Shown piece by piece: positions 26,102 to 33,018 of a stretch of 64,000 nt of DNA. Source of the stretch: Rhizobacter terrae (GTDB taxonomy: Bacteria > Pseudomonadota > Gammaproteobacteria > Burkholderiales > Burkholderiaceae_C). Within the stretch, counting starts at the first letter, position 1; every line of letters starts with the position of its first letter. Under the pieces are notes generated by a model. It saw only the letters and a list, made by a program, of their open reading frames with translations. It was not told the origin of the DNA and ran no database searches. The position numbers and the translations under genes are program-made. Where the stretch lies: contig NZ_QUSW01000004.1 in assembly GCF_003852895.1 (NCBI RefSeq), positions 434,001-498,000 of the forward strand, read 5' to 3'.

Positions 26102-27751
26102 CTATGCAGGCCTCACGTAGTCCACCGCGAAAGCGCGCTTCGCACCGTCTGGAAAAACGACCGTGACCTCCTCACCCGCCACGCGGTCCACCGTTCCATC
26201 GCCGTAGCGAGGAACGCTCACGCCATCGCCTGACTTGAACGCAGGTTCGGCCAGGGCCGCAGGTGCAGTGTCTTCAGGCGCGCTCGCCGCGTCCTCTGCC
26301 GGCCGCAGGCAGTTGTCGCAATGCCCGCAGCGCTCGCCTTCCATCAAGGGCTCGTCGAAGTACTCCAGCAGCACGCGCCAACGGCAGAAGCCCGTCTGTG
26401 CATAGAACACCAGGCGTTCCAGCGCTTCCTGGTCGCGCTCGGCCTTGTCTTCGTAGGCCTGCGCCAGCTCGCGCAAACGGGGCATGTCAGCCGGCTGGCC
26501 GTTCTTGAGCGACCACGCGCGTGAGCGATTCGCCGTCGCGACGCCGCCGTCTCGCAGCAGCTTGAGTGCGACCGTCACGCGGTTGTGGTTGAGGCCGTGC
26601 AAAGGCGCGGCAATTTCATCGAGATGCAGCGGATGCGGCGCCGCGCTGAGCACCGCGTGCACGGCCTGCAGGTCGTCCGAGGTCGGATAGCGCTTGGCGA
26701 GGAAGAACTGCTGCACCTGCTTGTCCTTGCGCAGGAAGAGCAGCACGCAATCCGCCGGCTGGCCATCGCGCCCGGCCCGTCCCGCCTCCTGGTAGTACGA
26801 CTCGACATTGCCCGGCATCTGGTAGTGGATGACGAAGCGCACGTCGGCCTTGTCGATGCCCATGCCGAAGGCGTTGGTCGCGACCATGATGCGTGACTCG
26901 CCATTCATGAATCGGTCCTGGTTGTCGTGCCGCTCGGACGCGCCGAGCTTGCCGTGGTAGCGGGTCACGTCCAGCCCCGACGCGGAGAGGCGATCGTGTA
27001 TTTCCTCGCATGCCTTGACCGTCGCCGTGTAGACGATGCCGCAACCCTGCACCTTGGCCAGCACCTCGCGAAGCTGCGTGAACTTCTCGTCCTCGCGCGT
27101 GGACTGCACCACCTGGAAGTGCAGGTTGGGCCGGTAGACGCCGGTGCTGACGACGTGCATCCGCGGCCGGCCCAGCTGCTGGCGGATGTCTTCCATCACG
27201 TCGGAGATCGCCGTGGCGGTCAGCGCCAGCACCGTCGGCTTGCCCAGTTGCTCCAGCGCGTGGCTGATCTCCAAAAAAGCGGGCCTGAAGTCGTGTCCCC
27301 ACTGTGAGATGCAGTGCGCCTCGTCCACCACCAGCAGCGCGATCTTCTGCCGCTGCATGGCCTGGATGAACGCGTCATCCGACAGCCGTTCAGGCGTGGC
27401 GAAGACGATGGCTGTCTGCGACTGCGCAATGCGGTCCATCGCCTCGTCCTGTTCGCGCCGCGGCAAGGCGCTGTTGAGCTGCACCACGGCGACGCCCGCG
27501 CGTTCGAGCTTGTCGGCCTGGTCCTTCATCAGCGAAATGAGCGGCGACACCACGAGCGTGATGCCGTCCAGGTGAAGCGCAGGCAGTTGGTAGCACAGTG
27601 ACTTGCCGGCGCCGGTGGGCATCACGGCCAGGGTGTCCTGCCCCTTGAGCACCCGGCTGATCACCTGCTGCTGGCCGTCGTGGAGGCGAAAGATTCCGAA
27701 TGTGTCACGCAGTGAGCGGCGCACGGCGTCTGGGATGACGGGAGCGGTCAT
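26102..27751 (-). CDS. recQ: RecQ-family ATP-dependent DNA helicase with a non-HRDC C-terminal domain
   Basis: A 549-residue 3'-5' helicase for recombination and replication repair. Motifs: MPTGAGKSLCYQ (Walker A), VVDEAHCISQWGHDFRP (DEAH and aromatic loop), ATNAFGMGIDKADVRFVIHY and QEAGRAGRDG. The zinc site of the RQC domain is CRWRVLLEYF...CGHCDNC, followed by a short winged-helix-like region. The usual HRDC is absent. The last 45 residues (GDGVSVPRYGDGTVDRVAGE onward) look like a small Tudor/KOW-type barrel, as at the end of PcrA-like helicases. ATG 27751 is chosen; the codon at 27817 falls inside the ohrR promoter. Confidence 0.92.
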   Translation of the reverse strand: MTAPVIPDAVRRSLRDTFGIFRLHDGQQQVISRVLKGQDTLAVMPTGAGKSLCYQLPALHLDGITLVVSPLISLMKDQADKLERAGVAVVQLNSALPRREQDEAMDRIAQSQTAIVFATPERLSDDAFIQAMQRQKIALLVVDEAHCISQWGHDFRPAFLEISHALEQLGKPTVLALTATAISDVMEDIRQQLGRPRMHVVSTGVYRPNLHFQVVQSTREDEKFTQLREVLAKVQGCGIVYTATVKACEEIHDRLSASGLDVTRYHGKLGASERHDNQDRFMNGESRIMVATNAFGMGIDKADVRFVIHYQMPGNVESYYQEAGRAGRDGQPADCVLLFLRKDKQVQQFFLAKRYPTSDDLQAVHAVLSAAPHPLHLDEIAAPLHGLNHNRVTVALKLLRDGGVATANRSRAWSLKNGQPADMPRLRELAQAYEDKAERDQEALERLVFYAQTGFCRWRVLLEYFDEPLMEGERCGHCDNCLRPAEDAASAPEDTAPAALAEPAFKSGDGVSVPRYGDGTVDRVAGEEVTVVFPDGAKRAFAVDYVRPA

Positions 27752-27809
27752 GCCGTCTTCAGGCAACCGGGGTGCCTGGCCATCCCACAACCTTTTCGCG
27801 AAAATGGTT

Positions 27810-27839
27810 TTGCACATTTAAATTGTGTGCAATACAATT
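27810..27839 (+). promoter_or_regulatory. ohrR promoter with overlapping OhrR operator
   Basis: A -35 element TTGCAC (27810-27815) and a -10 element TACAAT (27833-27838) are separated by exactly 17 bases. Overlying them is the inverted repeat AATTGT-N7-ACAATT (27821-27839) and a second, TTGCACA-N9-TGTGCAA (27810-27832). This AATTG-rich palindrome matches the kind of site bound by OhrR repressors. Bound OhrR would block polymerase directly. The expected transcription start falls at about 27844-27846, on the ohrR start codon. Confidence 0.75.
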
Positions 27840-27845
27840 CGCTCC

Positions 27846-28328
27846 ATGGTCAAGACCGCATCACAGCCACTGCCTCCCGCCAGCGAAATGCTGAAGCTGG
27901 ACCACCAGCTGTGTTTCGCGCTGTATTCCGCATCGCTGGCCATGACCAAGATGTACAAGCCGCTGCTCGACCCGCTGAACCTCACCTACCCGCAATACAT
28001 CGCGATGCTGGTGCTGTGGGAGCGCGATGGCATCACCGTGTCCGAACTGGGCCAGCGCCTGCAGCTGGATTCCGGAACGCTGACGCCCCTGCTCAAGAGG
28101 CTGGAGGGCAACGGCTTGGTGACACGCCAGCGCGACTCGGTGGACGAGCGCCGGGTGCTGCTGCACCTCACGTCCACCGGCCGCGCGCTGAAGTCCCGTG
28201 CCGCGAAGGTGCCACCCGAGGTGGTGTGCGCCGCGAACTGCACGATCGACGAACTCGCATCGCTCACGCGGCGGCTGAAGTCGCTGCGCGACGAGATCCA
28301 GAACTACTCCGACGCGGTGGCTGGCTGA
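27846..28328 (+). CDS. ohrR: Organic-hydroperoxide-sensing MarR-family repressor
   Basis: A 160-residue winged-helix repressor. The sensing cysteine is Cys23 in DHQLCFALYSASLAM, and Cys128 and Cys132 (VVCAANC) in the C-terminal helices make it the two-Cys type, in which peroxide oxidation forms an intersubunit disulphide. The DNA-binding region is TVSELGQRLQLDSGTLTPLLKRLE, followed by the wing DSVDERRVLLHLT. It probably represses itself and ohr, which begins 54 bases downstream. ATG 27846 has no ribosome site and lies on the predicted transcription start; Met15 (27888) is an alternative that matches many homologues. Confidence 0.93.
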   Translation: MVKTASQPLPPASEMLKLDHQLCFALYSASLAMTKMYKPLLDPLNLTYPQYIAMLVLWERDGITVSELGQRLQLDSGTLTPLLKRLEGNGLVTRQRDSVDERRVLLHLTSTGRALKSRAAKVPPEVVCAANCTIDELASLTRRLKSLRDEIQNYSDAVAG

Positions 28329-28382
28329 GCACCGCACATCCGTCCCATCCCTGTCATCACGTTCACTGCAAAGGAGCCCACC

Positions 28383-28808
28383 ATGGCACTCGAGAAAGTC
28401 CTGTACACCGCGTATGCAACGTCCACCGGCGGCCGCGAAGGCACGTCCAAGTCCTCCGACGGCGTGCTCGACGTGCGCCTTTCCACCCCGAAGGAACTGG
28501 GCGGCGCCGGCGGCCCCGGCACCAATCCCGAGCAGTTGTTCGCGGCCGGCTATTCGGCCTGCTTCATCGGCGCCATGAAGGCCGTGGGCGGCAAGCTGAA
28601 GATCGCCGTGCCGGCGGATGCGTCGATCGCCGCGGAAGTGGGCATCGGCCCCATCCCCAACGGCTTTGGCATCCAGGCCAAGCTGAACATCTCGCTGCCC
28701 GGCCTGGACCGTGAAGTGGCGCAGAAGCTGGTCGACGCCGCCCACCAGGTGTGCCCGTACTCGAACGCCACCCGCGGCAACATCGACGTCACGCTGAACC
28801 TGGTCTGA
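28383..28808 (+). CDS. ohr: Organic hydroperoxide resistance peroxidase
   Basis: A 141-residue dimeric thiol peroxidase of the Ohr/OsmC family that reduces organic and fatty-acid hydroperoxides using lipoylated proteins. The two catalytic cysteines are Cys60 ([10 protein letters not shown]) and Cys124 ([16 protein letters not shown]); Arg18 in TGGREG and Glu50 in NPEQLF complete the site. Length is standard. AAAGGAG lies close before the ATG. It is downstream of ohrR on the same strand, so induction by organic peroxides through the operator at 27810-27839 is expected. Confidence 0.96.
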   Translation: MALEKVLYTAYATSTGGREGTSKSSDGVLDVRLSTPKELGGAGGPGTNPEQLFAAGYSACFIGAMKAVGGKLKIAVPADASIAAEVGIGPIPNGFGIQAKLNISLPGLDREVAQKLVDAAHQVCPYSNATRGNIDVTLNLV

Positions 28809-28871
28809 CGCCTCCCCCGCGCTTGAGGGTCCGTGCCGGCTCTGTCACGGAGGTTTCACGCAAGCGCGCCA

Positions 28872-28906
28872 CTCTCCCCGGTTTTGCACAACGAAACCGA
28901 GGAGAG
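28872..28906 (+). promoter_or_regulatory. Hairpin that would hide the ribosome-binding site of the PEP-CTERM gene
   Basis: CTCTCC (28872-28877) pairs with GGAGAG (28901-28906), the ribosome-binding site four bases before the ATG at 28911. A second helix, GGTTT/AAACC (28880-28884 with 28894-28898), stacks above a two-base internal loop. The apex is nine bases. In RNA this would occlude the Shine-Dalgarno sequence. Whether it is regulatory (for example temperature- or ligand-dependent) cannot be told from sequence. Confidence 0.4.
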
Positions 28907-28910
28907 TCCC

Positions 28911-30353
28911 ATGACGTCGTTCCCTTCACGCCTGTCCGGCATCGCCCTGGCAGGCGTTTTCGCTTTGATGGGCACGCAAGCCCACGCCATCCAGTTGATC
29001 GCCCAGGGCAACCTGTCGGGCCAGTCGCTGGACATGTCGGGGCTCAGCGGCACGCTCGAGAACGGCCTGTCCGCCAGCCTGGCCGGCGGCCTCGGCTCAG
29101 GCCTCGCCTGGGCGGGCGGCAATACATTCATCGGCATCCAGGACCGCGGCCCCAATGCCAAGGCCTGGAACTCCACCGTCGATGACACCACCTCGTTCAT
29201 CGGCCGCTTCCAGACGCTGAAGCTGGAGCTCAGCGCCGCCGCCTCCGGCTCGCCCCTGCCCTACACGCTCACGCCCACGCTGACCGGCACGACGCTGTTG
29301 TCCAGCCCCACCGCGCTCAACTACGGCACGGCTCCTGCACCCAGCATCAACAGCGCGGGCAAGAACTACTTCACCGGCCGCTCGGATGCCTTCGGCGCCG
29401 GCCTGTCCACCAACCCGAACGACGCCCGCCTCGACCCCGAGGCGGCCCGCGTCTCCAAGGACGGCAAGAGCGTGTTCGTGAGCGACGAGTACGGCCCCTA
29501 CGTCTACCAGTTCGACCGCGCCACCGGCCAGCGCATCCGCACCTTCGCGCTGCCTGACATGTTCGCCATCGCCAACAAGAGCTCGCAGGGCGCCGTGGAG
29601 ATCGCGACCAACGCGACGGGCCGCGTCACCAACAAGGGCATGGAAGGCCTGGCCATCACGCCGGACGGCAAGTATCTCGTGGGCTTCATGCAAAGCCCGC
29701 TGGCGCAGGATGGCGGCGATGGCGGCGCAGCCAACCGCATCGTGAAGATCGAGATCGCCACTGGAAAGGTGACGCAGTTCGCCTACAACAACACCATCGC
29801 GGGCAAGAACTACAACAGCAGCGAGATCGTGGCGCTCAACGACCACGAGTTCCTCGTGCTGGAGCGCGACGGCAAGGGCCTGGGCGACGGTTCCAAGGCG
29901 GTCGTGAAGCAGGTGTGGAAGGTGGACATCGCCGGTGCCGACGACGTGTCCGCACTCAGCGGCGCTGCGGCCTTGCTGGCCAAGGCCCCGAGCAAGACGC
30001 TGTTCCTGGACATCAAGGCCGCGCTGAACGCCGCGGGCATCGCCGACGACCGCATCCCCGCCAAGCTGGAGAGCCTGGCCTTCGGCGAAGACGTGATGGT
30101 CGGCGGCAAGCTGCAGCACACGCTGTACATCGCCAACGACAACGACTTCCTCGGCGATGTGCTGCTGTCGGACAAGAAGACCAGCGTCAGCTACGGCAAC
30201 CAGTTCTTCGTCTTCGGCTTCGGGGACGCCGACCTGGGCGGCTCCGCCTTCGTGCCGCAGCAGATCACGGCCGTGCCCGAACCCGAGACCTATGCGCTGA
30301 TGCTTGCCGGCCTGGGCCTCGTGGGCTGGATGTCGCGCCGCCGCCGCGGCTGA
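28911..30353 (+). CDS. Secreted phytase-like esterase with PEP-CTERM anchor
   Basis: A 480-residue exported protein. It has an N-terminal signal peptide (cleavage near THAHA-IQ in ALMGTQAHA), then a beta-propeller-like domain of the esterase-like phytase family with blocks SDEYGPYVYQFDR, NKGMEGLAITPDGKYLVGFMQS and EFLVLERDGKGLGDGS. The C terminus is a PEP-CTERM signal: VPEPETYALMLAGLGLVGW then an Arg-rich tail. This is processed by an exosortase, none of which is in the window. Such proteins usually occur with exopolysaccharide export. The ATG at 28911 follows a GGAGAG ribosome site that is part of a hairpin. Confidence 0.9.
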   Translation: MTSFPSRLSGIALAGVFALMGTQAHAIQLIAQGNLSGQSLDMSGLSGTLENGLSASLAGGLGSGLAWAGGNTFIGIQDRGPNAKAWNSTVDDTTSFIGRFQTLKLELSAAASGSPLPYTLTPTLTGTTLLSSPTALNYGTAPAPSINSAGKNYFTGRSDAFGAGLSTNPNDARLDPEAARVSKDGKSVFVSDEYGPYVYQFDRATGQRIRTFALPDMFAIANKSSQGAVEIATNATGRVTNKGMEGLAITPDGKYLVGFMQSPLAQDGGDGGAANRIVKIEIATGKVTQFAYNNTIAGKNYNSSEIVALNDHEFLVLERDGKGLGDGSKAVVKQVWKVDIAGADDVSALSGAAALLAKAPSKTLFLDIKAALNAAGIADDRIPAKLESLAFGEDVMVGGKLQHTLYIANDNDFLGDVLLSDKKTSVSYGNQFFVFGFGDADLGGSAFVPQQITAVPEPETYALMLAGLGLVGWMSRRRRG

Positions 30354-30360
30354 TGTCCTT

Positions 30361-30388
30361 GCGGCGCTCCTTTCGCGGGGAGCGCCGC
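30361..30388. terminator. Possible bidirectional stem-loop between convergent genes
   Basis: GCGGCGCTCC (30361-30370) pairs perfectly with GGAGCGCCGC (30379-30388) across an eight-base loop. It fills the 37-base gap between the convergent PEP-CTERM and asparaginase genes. Neither side is followed by a T run, so it may stabilise mRNA ends rather than terminate by itself. Confidence 0.4.
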
Positions 30389-30390
30389 GC

Positions 30391-31326
30391 TCATGCCGAG
30401 AGCAATCTCAGCAGCAACTCGACACGCGCCTTGGCGGGCGGGAGTTCGTCCGCCGAGGGCAGGCTGTCGTGGATGGTCGGCAGGATGCGTCCGCCGGTGC
30501 GCGTGCTGCGCAGCACGGCCAAGCCTTGCCGGTTGGCCTCGATGAGCGCTTCTTCCATGTCGCGATGGATGGTGCCGTTGCCGGTGCAGGCGACGACCAG
30601 GCCCTTCACGCCGGCCGAAACGAGCGCCTTCACGACAGCCACGCCCGCGCCGGCATGGCTGGTGACGACCTCCACCTGCGGCCACTGCATGGCATCGCCG
30701 CCCAGCACCGCGGTGCCGAGCGCCTCGCCTCGCGGCCATTCGCCGAAGACCTTCACCGCGCCCTCTTCCACCACTGCCAGCGGCCCGGCATCGCCTGAAT
30801 CGAAGGCATCGACACGGTAGGCGTGCACCTTGCGGAAGCGCTGCGCGGCGTGGACCTGGCCCGACATCACCGCCACCACGCCACGTGCCTGCCCGCTGCG
30901 AACCACGGCCACAGCGTCGAGCAGATTCTGAGGGCCATCGCGCAGCAAGGCCGTGGAGGGCCGCATCGCGCCGGTGATCACCACCGGCTTGCCTGGCGCC
31001 AGCACGCGCTGCAGGAACCAGGCGGTCTCTTCCATCGTGTCCGTGCCATGGGTGATGACCACGCCGGCCACCTCCGGCCGGGCCAGGTGCTGCTCGCAGC
31101 GCAAGGCCAGCGTGCGCCACACCTCGTGGCTCATGTCCTTGCTGTCGAGCTGGGCGACCTGCTCCATCTCCAGCGGCACAAGCGCGAGCGCCGGGACGGC
31201 CTGCACGAGTTGCTGCACACCCACCTGCCCCGCGGTGTAGCCCACGTTGTCGCCGGCGTCCGCCGCCTTGCCCGCGATGGTGCCTCCGGTGCCCAACACC
31301 ACGACGGTCTGTGCATTGCTTTGCAT
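30391..31326 (-). CDS. L-asparaginase (type II-like)
   Basis: A 311-residue enzyme that hydrolyses asparagine to aspartate and ammonia. The two catalytic Thr motifs are present: VLGTGGTIAGKA at the N terminus and VVITHGTDTMEETAWFL with the Thr-Asp pair and Lys in ITGAMRPS further on. The C-terminal domain has GLVVACTGNGTIHRDM. No signal peptide is visible, so it should be cytoplasmic despite the type II-like sequence. It is divergent from lexA, and the 69 bases between them hold two SOS boxes that overlap its own promoter region. Confidence 0.92.
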   Translation of the reverse strand: MQSNAQTVVVLGTGGTIAGKAADAGDNVGYTAGQVGVQQLVQAVPALALVPLEMEQVAQLDSKDMSHEVWRTLALRCEQHLARPEVAGVVITHGTDTMEETAWFLQRVLAPGKPVVITGAMRPSTALLRDGPQNLLDAVAVVRSGQARGVVAVMSGQVHAAQRFRKVHAYRVDAFDSGDAGPLAVVEEGAVKVFGEWPRGEALGTAVLGGDAMQWPQVEVVTSHAGAGVAVVKALVSAGVKGLVVACTGNGTIHRDMEEALIEANRQGLAVLRSTRTGGRILPTIHDSLPSADELPPAKARVELLLRLLSA

Positions 31327-31337
31327 TTTTTCTGAAG

Positions 31338-31353
31338 CTGGATGAAAATACAG
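31338..31353 (+). promoter_or_regulatory. SOS (LexA) box 1
   Basis: CTGGATGAAAATACAG fits CTG-N10-CAG with an AT-rich centre, the LexA consensus form of beta- and gammaproteobacteria. It is 43 bases upstream of the lexA start. LexA would bind here to repress its own gene and possibly the divergent asparaginase gene. Confidence 0.8.
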
Positions 31354-31356
31354 GTA

Positions 31357-31372
31357 CTGGATGGATGTTCAG
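31357..31372 (+). promoter_or_regulatory. SOS (LexA) box 2
   Basis: CTGGATGGATGTTCAG also fits CTG-N10-CAG and starts 19 bases after box 1, on nearly the same helix face. Tandem boxes upstream of lexA are also found in Escherichia coli. Its centre is less AT-rich, so binding may be weaker. Confidence 0.75.
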
Positions 31373-31395
31373 TCCGGTTCCTTTGAGGCCCACCG

Positions 31396-32073
31396 ATGCA
31401 CGACGCTCCGAAACTCACTGAACGGCAACAGCAGATTCTCGACCTCGTCCAGAGCGCCATCGAGCGCACCGGCGCCCCGCCCACCCGGGCCGAGATCGCC
31501 TCGGAACTGGGCTTTCGTTCCGCCAACGCCGCCGAGGAACACCTCCAAGCCCTGGCCCGCAAGGGCGTCATCGAACTCGTGGGCGGCACCTCCCGCGGCA
31601 TCCGGTTGAAGTCTGACACACTGCGCGCGCTCAACGAGAGCCGCGGCAAGCAGTTCAGCCTTCCGCTGCCCAGCCTTGCGCAGCTCTCATTGCCGCTGGT
31701 GGGCCGGGTAGCGGCGGGCAGCCCCATCCTCGCGCAAGAGCACATCGACCAGACCTTCCTCATGGAAGCCAGCATGTTCGCCCGCCGGCCCGACTACCTG
31801 CTCAAGGTGCGCGGCATGAGCATGCGAGACGCCGGCATCATGGACGGCGACCTGCTTGCCGTGCAGAAGGCCACCGACGCCAAGAACGGCCAGATCGTGG
31901 TGGCGCGCCTGGGCGACGACGTGACCGTCAAGCGCTTCAGGCGCACGCGCACGAGCATCGAACTTCTCCCCGAGAACCCCGACTTCAAGACCATCGTCGT
32001 GCCTTTCGGCGACGTGGACTTCCAGCTCGAAGGCTTGGCCGTGGGTCTCATCCGAAACAACATGCTGATGTGA
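31396..32073 (+). CDS. lexA: SOS repressor LexA
   Basis: A 225-residue repressor-protease. The N-terminal winged helix (about 1-70) has [12 protein letters not shown] and the recognition helix in [20 protein letters not shown]. The self-cleavage site is Ala107-Gly108 (VAAGSP), and the catalytic dyad is Ser142 (RGMSMRD) and Lys179 (DDVTVKRF). All are intact, so RecA-stimulated autocleavage is expected. The two SOS boxes upstream support autoregulation. Its stop codon overlaps the GTG start of the following helix-hairpin-helix gene. Confidence 0.97.
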   Translation: MHDAPKLTERQQQILDLVQSAIERTGAPPTRAEIASELGFRSANAAEEHLQALARKGVIELVGGTSRGIRLKSDTLRALNESRGKQFSLPLPSLAQLSLPLVGRVAAGSPILAQEHIDQTFLMEASMFARRPDYLLKVRGMSMRDAGIMDGDLLAVQKATDAKNGQIVVARLGDDVTVKRFRRTRTSIELLPENPDFKTIVVPFGDVDFQLEGLAVGLIRNNMLM

Positions 32074-32393
32074 GCACGGCGGTGGAAGAAGCCATGGTCA
32101 TCAAAGCCCCCAAGGCCGCGACGGCGGCCGAGTGCAAGACACTCGAACAACTGCCCAACATCGGCCCATCGCTCGCGGCCGACTTGAGGCTCATCGGCAT
32201 CCAGGAACCTCGCCAGTTGCGCGGCAAGGATGCCTTCGTGCTCTACCAGAAGCTGTGCGCAGTGACCGGCCAACGCCAGGACCCCTGCGTGCTCGACACC
32301 TTCATGGCCGCCACCGACTTCATGGGTGGCGCGCCGGCCGCGCCGTGGTGGAAGTACACGCCCCAGCGAAAGGCCTTGTTCGGACAGGTTTAG
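32070..32393 (+). CDS. Helix-hairpin-helix protein, Cdd1 / mitomycin-resistance family
   Basis: A 107-residue protein with a helix-hairpin-helix DNA-binding-like motif ([20 protein letters not shown]) followed by the family blocks [24 protein letters not shown] and [13 protein letters not shown]. This matches the Cdd1 'pathogenicity locus' family, some members of which are annotated as mitomycin-resistance proteins. The GTG at 32070 overlaps the lexA stop (GTGA), so it is translationally coupled and under SOS control; ATG 32094 is an alternative. The operon ends in a strong terminator. Its biochemical role is not established. Confidence 0.82.
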   Translation: MSTAVEEAMVIKAPKAATAAECKTLEQLPNIGPSLAADLRLIGIQEPRQLRGKDAFVLYQKLCAVTGQRQDPCVLDTFMAATDFMGGAPAAPWWKYTPQRKALFGQV

Positions 32394-32402
32394 CCTTGAT
32401 CA

Positions 32403-32429
32403 GGGAGGTCTGCGGACCTCCCTTTTTTT
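32403..32429 (+). terminator. Rho-independent terminator of the lexA operon
   Basis: GGGAGGTC (32403-32410) pairs perfectly with GACCTCCC (32415-32422) around the loop TGCG, followed by seven T residues (32423-32429). It starts 9 bases after the last stop codon, which is textbook intrinsic-terminator form. Confidence 0.93.
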
Positions 32430-32469
32430 CGTCTGTGTTTTTGGGGCTTGCGCATCGGTTTGGGGGTTT

Positions 32470-32708
32470 GCAAAGGCGTGGGTGGGCTGGCTGGGGCGCG
32501 CGGCGGAAGCGGTCGGCCGTTGGCCGACTCCGCTGCGGTGCTCGGCTTCATGGGCTGCCGCAGAACTCACTCCGCGCCCCTGCGGTGCGCTGCGTTCAAA
32601 CATGCTGCGGCAAGTCAGAAGACGAAGCGCGCTGCGCGCGCGCCCATGAAGCCTGCGCTCCTCGCCGCTTCCTGATGCGCGCCCCAGCCAGCCCACCCAC
32701 GCCTTTGC
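32470..32708. repeat. Structured repeat element 1 (inverted arms plus conserved core)
   Basis: The ends are a perfect 32-base inverted repeat (32470-32501 with 32677-32708; arm contains GTGGGTGGGCTGGCTGGGGC). A nested 12-base pair, GGCTTCATGGGC (32544-32555) with GCCCATGAAGCC (32642-32653), sits inside. The centre (about 32563-32641) begins GAACTC, contains CGCCCCTGCGGTGCGCTGCG and ends in GAAGACGAAGCGCGCTGCGC. The same core appears inverted in element 2. No open frame with coding character covers it. It resembles non-coding repeats that I recall from Comamonadaceae. Confidence 0.75.
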
Positions 32709-32759
32709 TGTTGCGGCTTTGGGTTTTCTCGTCGAGCACACCCTTCGGTTGTTGAGCGG

Positions 32760-32984
32760 CAGGCGGCATGGGCCAGGGGCTGCGTCTGTGGCGGCGAGCA
32801 GCGCAGCACCGAGGGGTGGCGCGCGCAGCGCGCTTCGTCTTCATACTTGCCTCGGCTGTTTGACCGCAGCGCACCGCAGGGGCGCGTAGGGAGTTCCGAG
32901 GCACACCCCTCGGTGCGAGCAGCGCAGCGCAGTCGGCGCAACGCGCCGACCGCCACAGCCGCAGCCCCTGGCCCATGCCGCCTG
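32760..32984. repeat. Structured repeat element 2 (same core, opposite orientation, different arms)
   Basis: The ends are a 35-base inverted repeat with one mismatch (32760-32794 with 32950-32984; arm contains GGCATGGGCCAGGGGCTGCG). A nested 13-base pair is GCACCGAGGGGTG (32806-32818) with its complement at 32904-32916. The core (about 32819-32896) is the reverse complement of the core of element 1 with a few differences, but the arms share no similarity with those of element 1. It ends 35 bases before the convergent penicillin acylase gene. Confidence 0.75.
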
Positions 32985-33018
32985 TCGCGACACAACCAAT
33001 CCGCTGAGAAGAAAGAGC

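Noticed and set aside
27752-27817. Longer recQ start at 27817
   Set aside because: The ATG lies inside the ohrR promoter-operator with no ribosome site, and the added residues do not match RecQ.
32470-32984. Insertion sequence or MITE with shared terminal repeats
   Set aside because: The two elements share their centre, not their ends, and no target-site duplication was recognised, so a standard MITE explanation is not supported.
32430-33018. Protein-coding frames through the structured repeat region
   Set aside because: All frames here break into short pieces and track the inverted repeats on both strands; none has a ribosome site or family motif.
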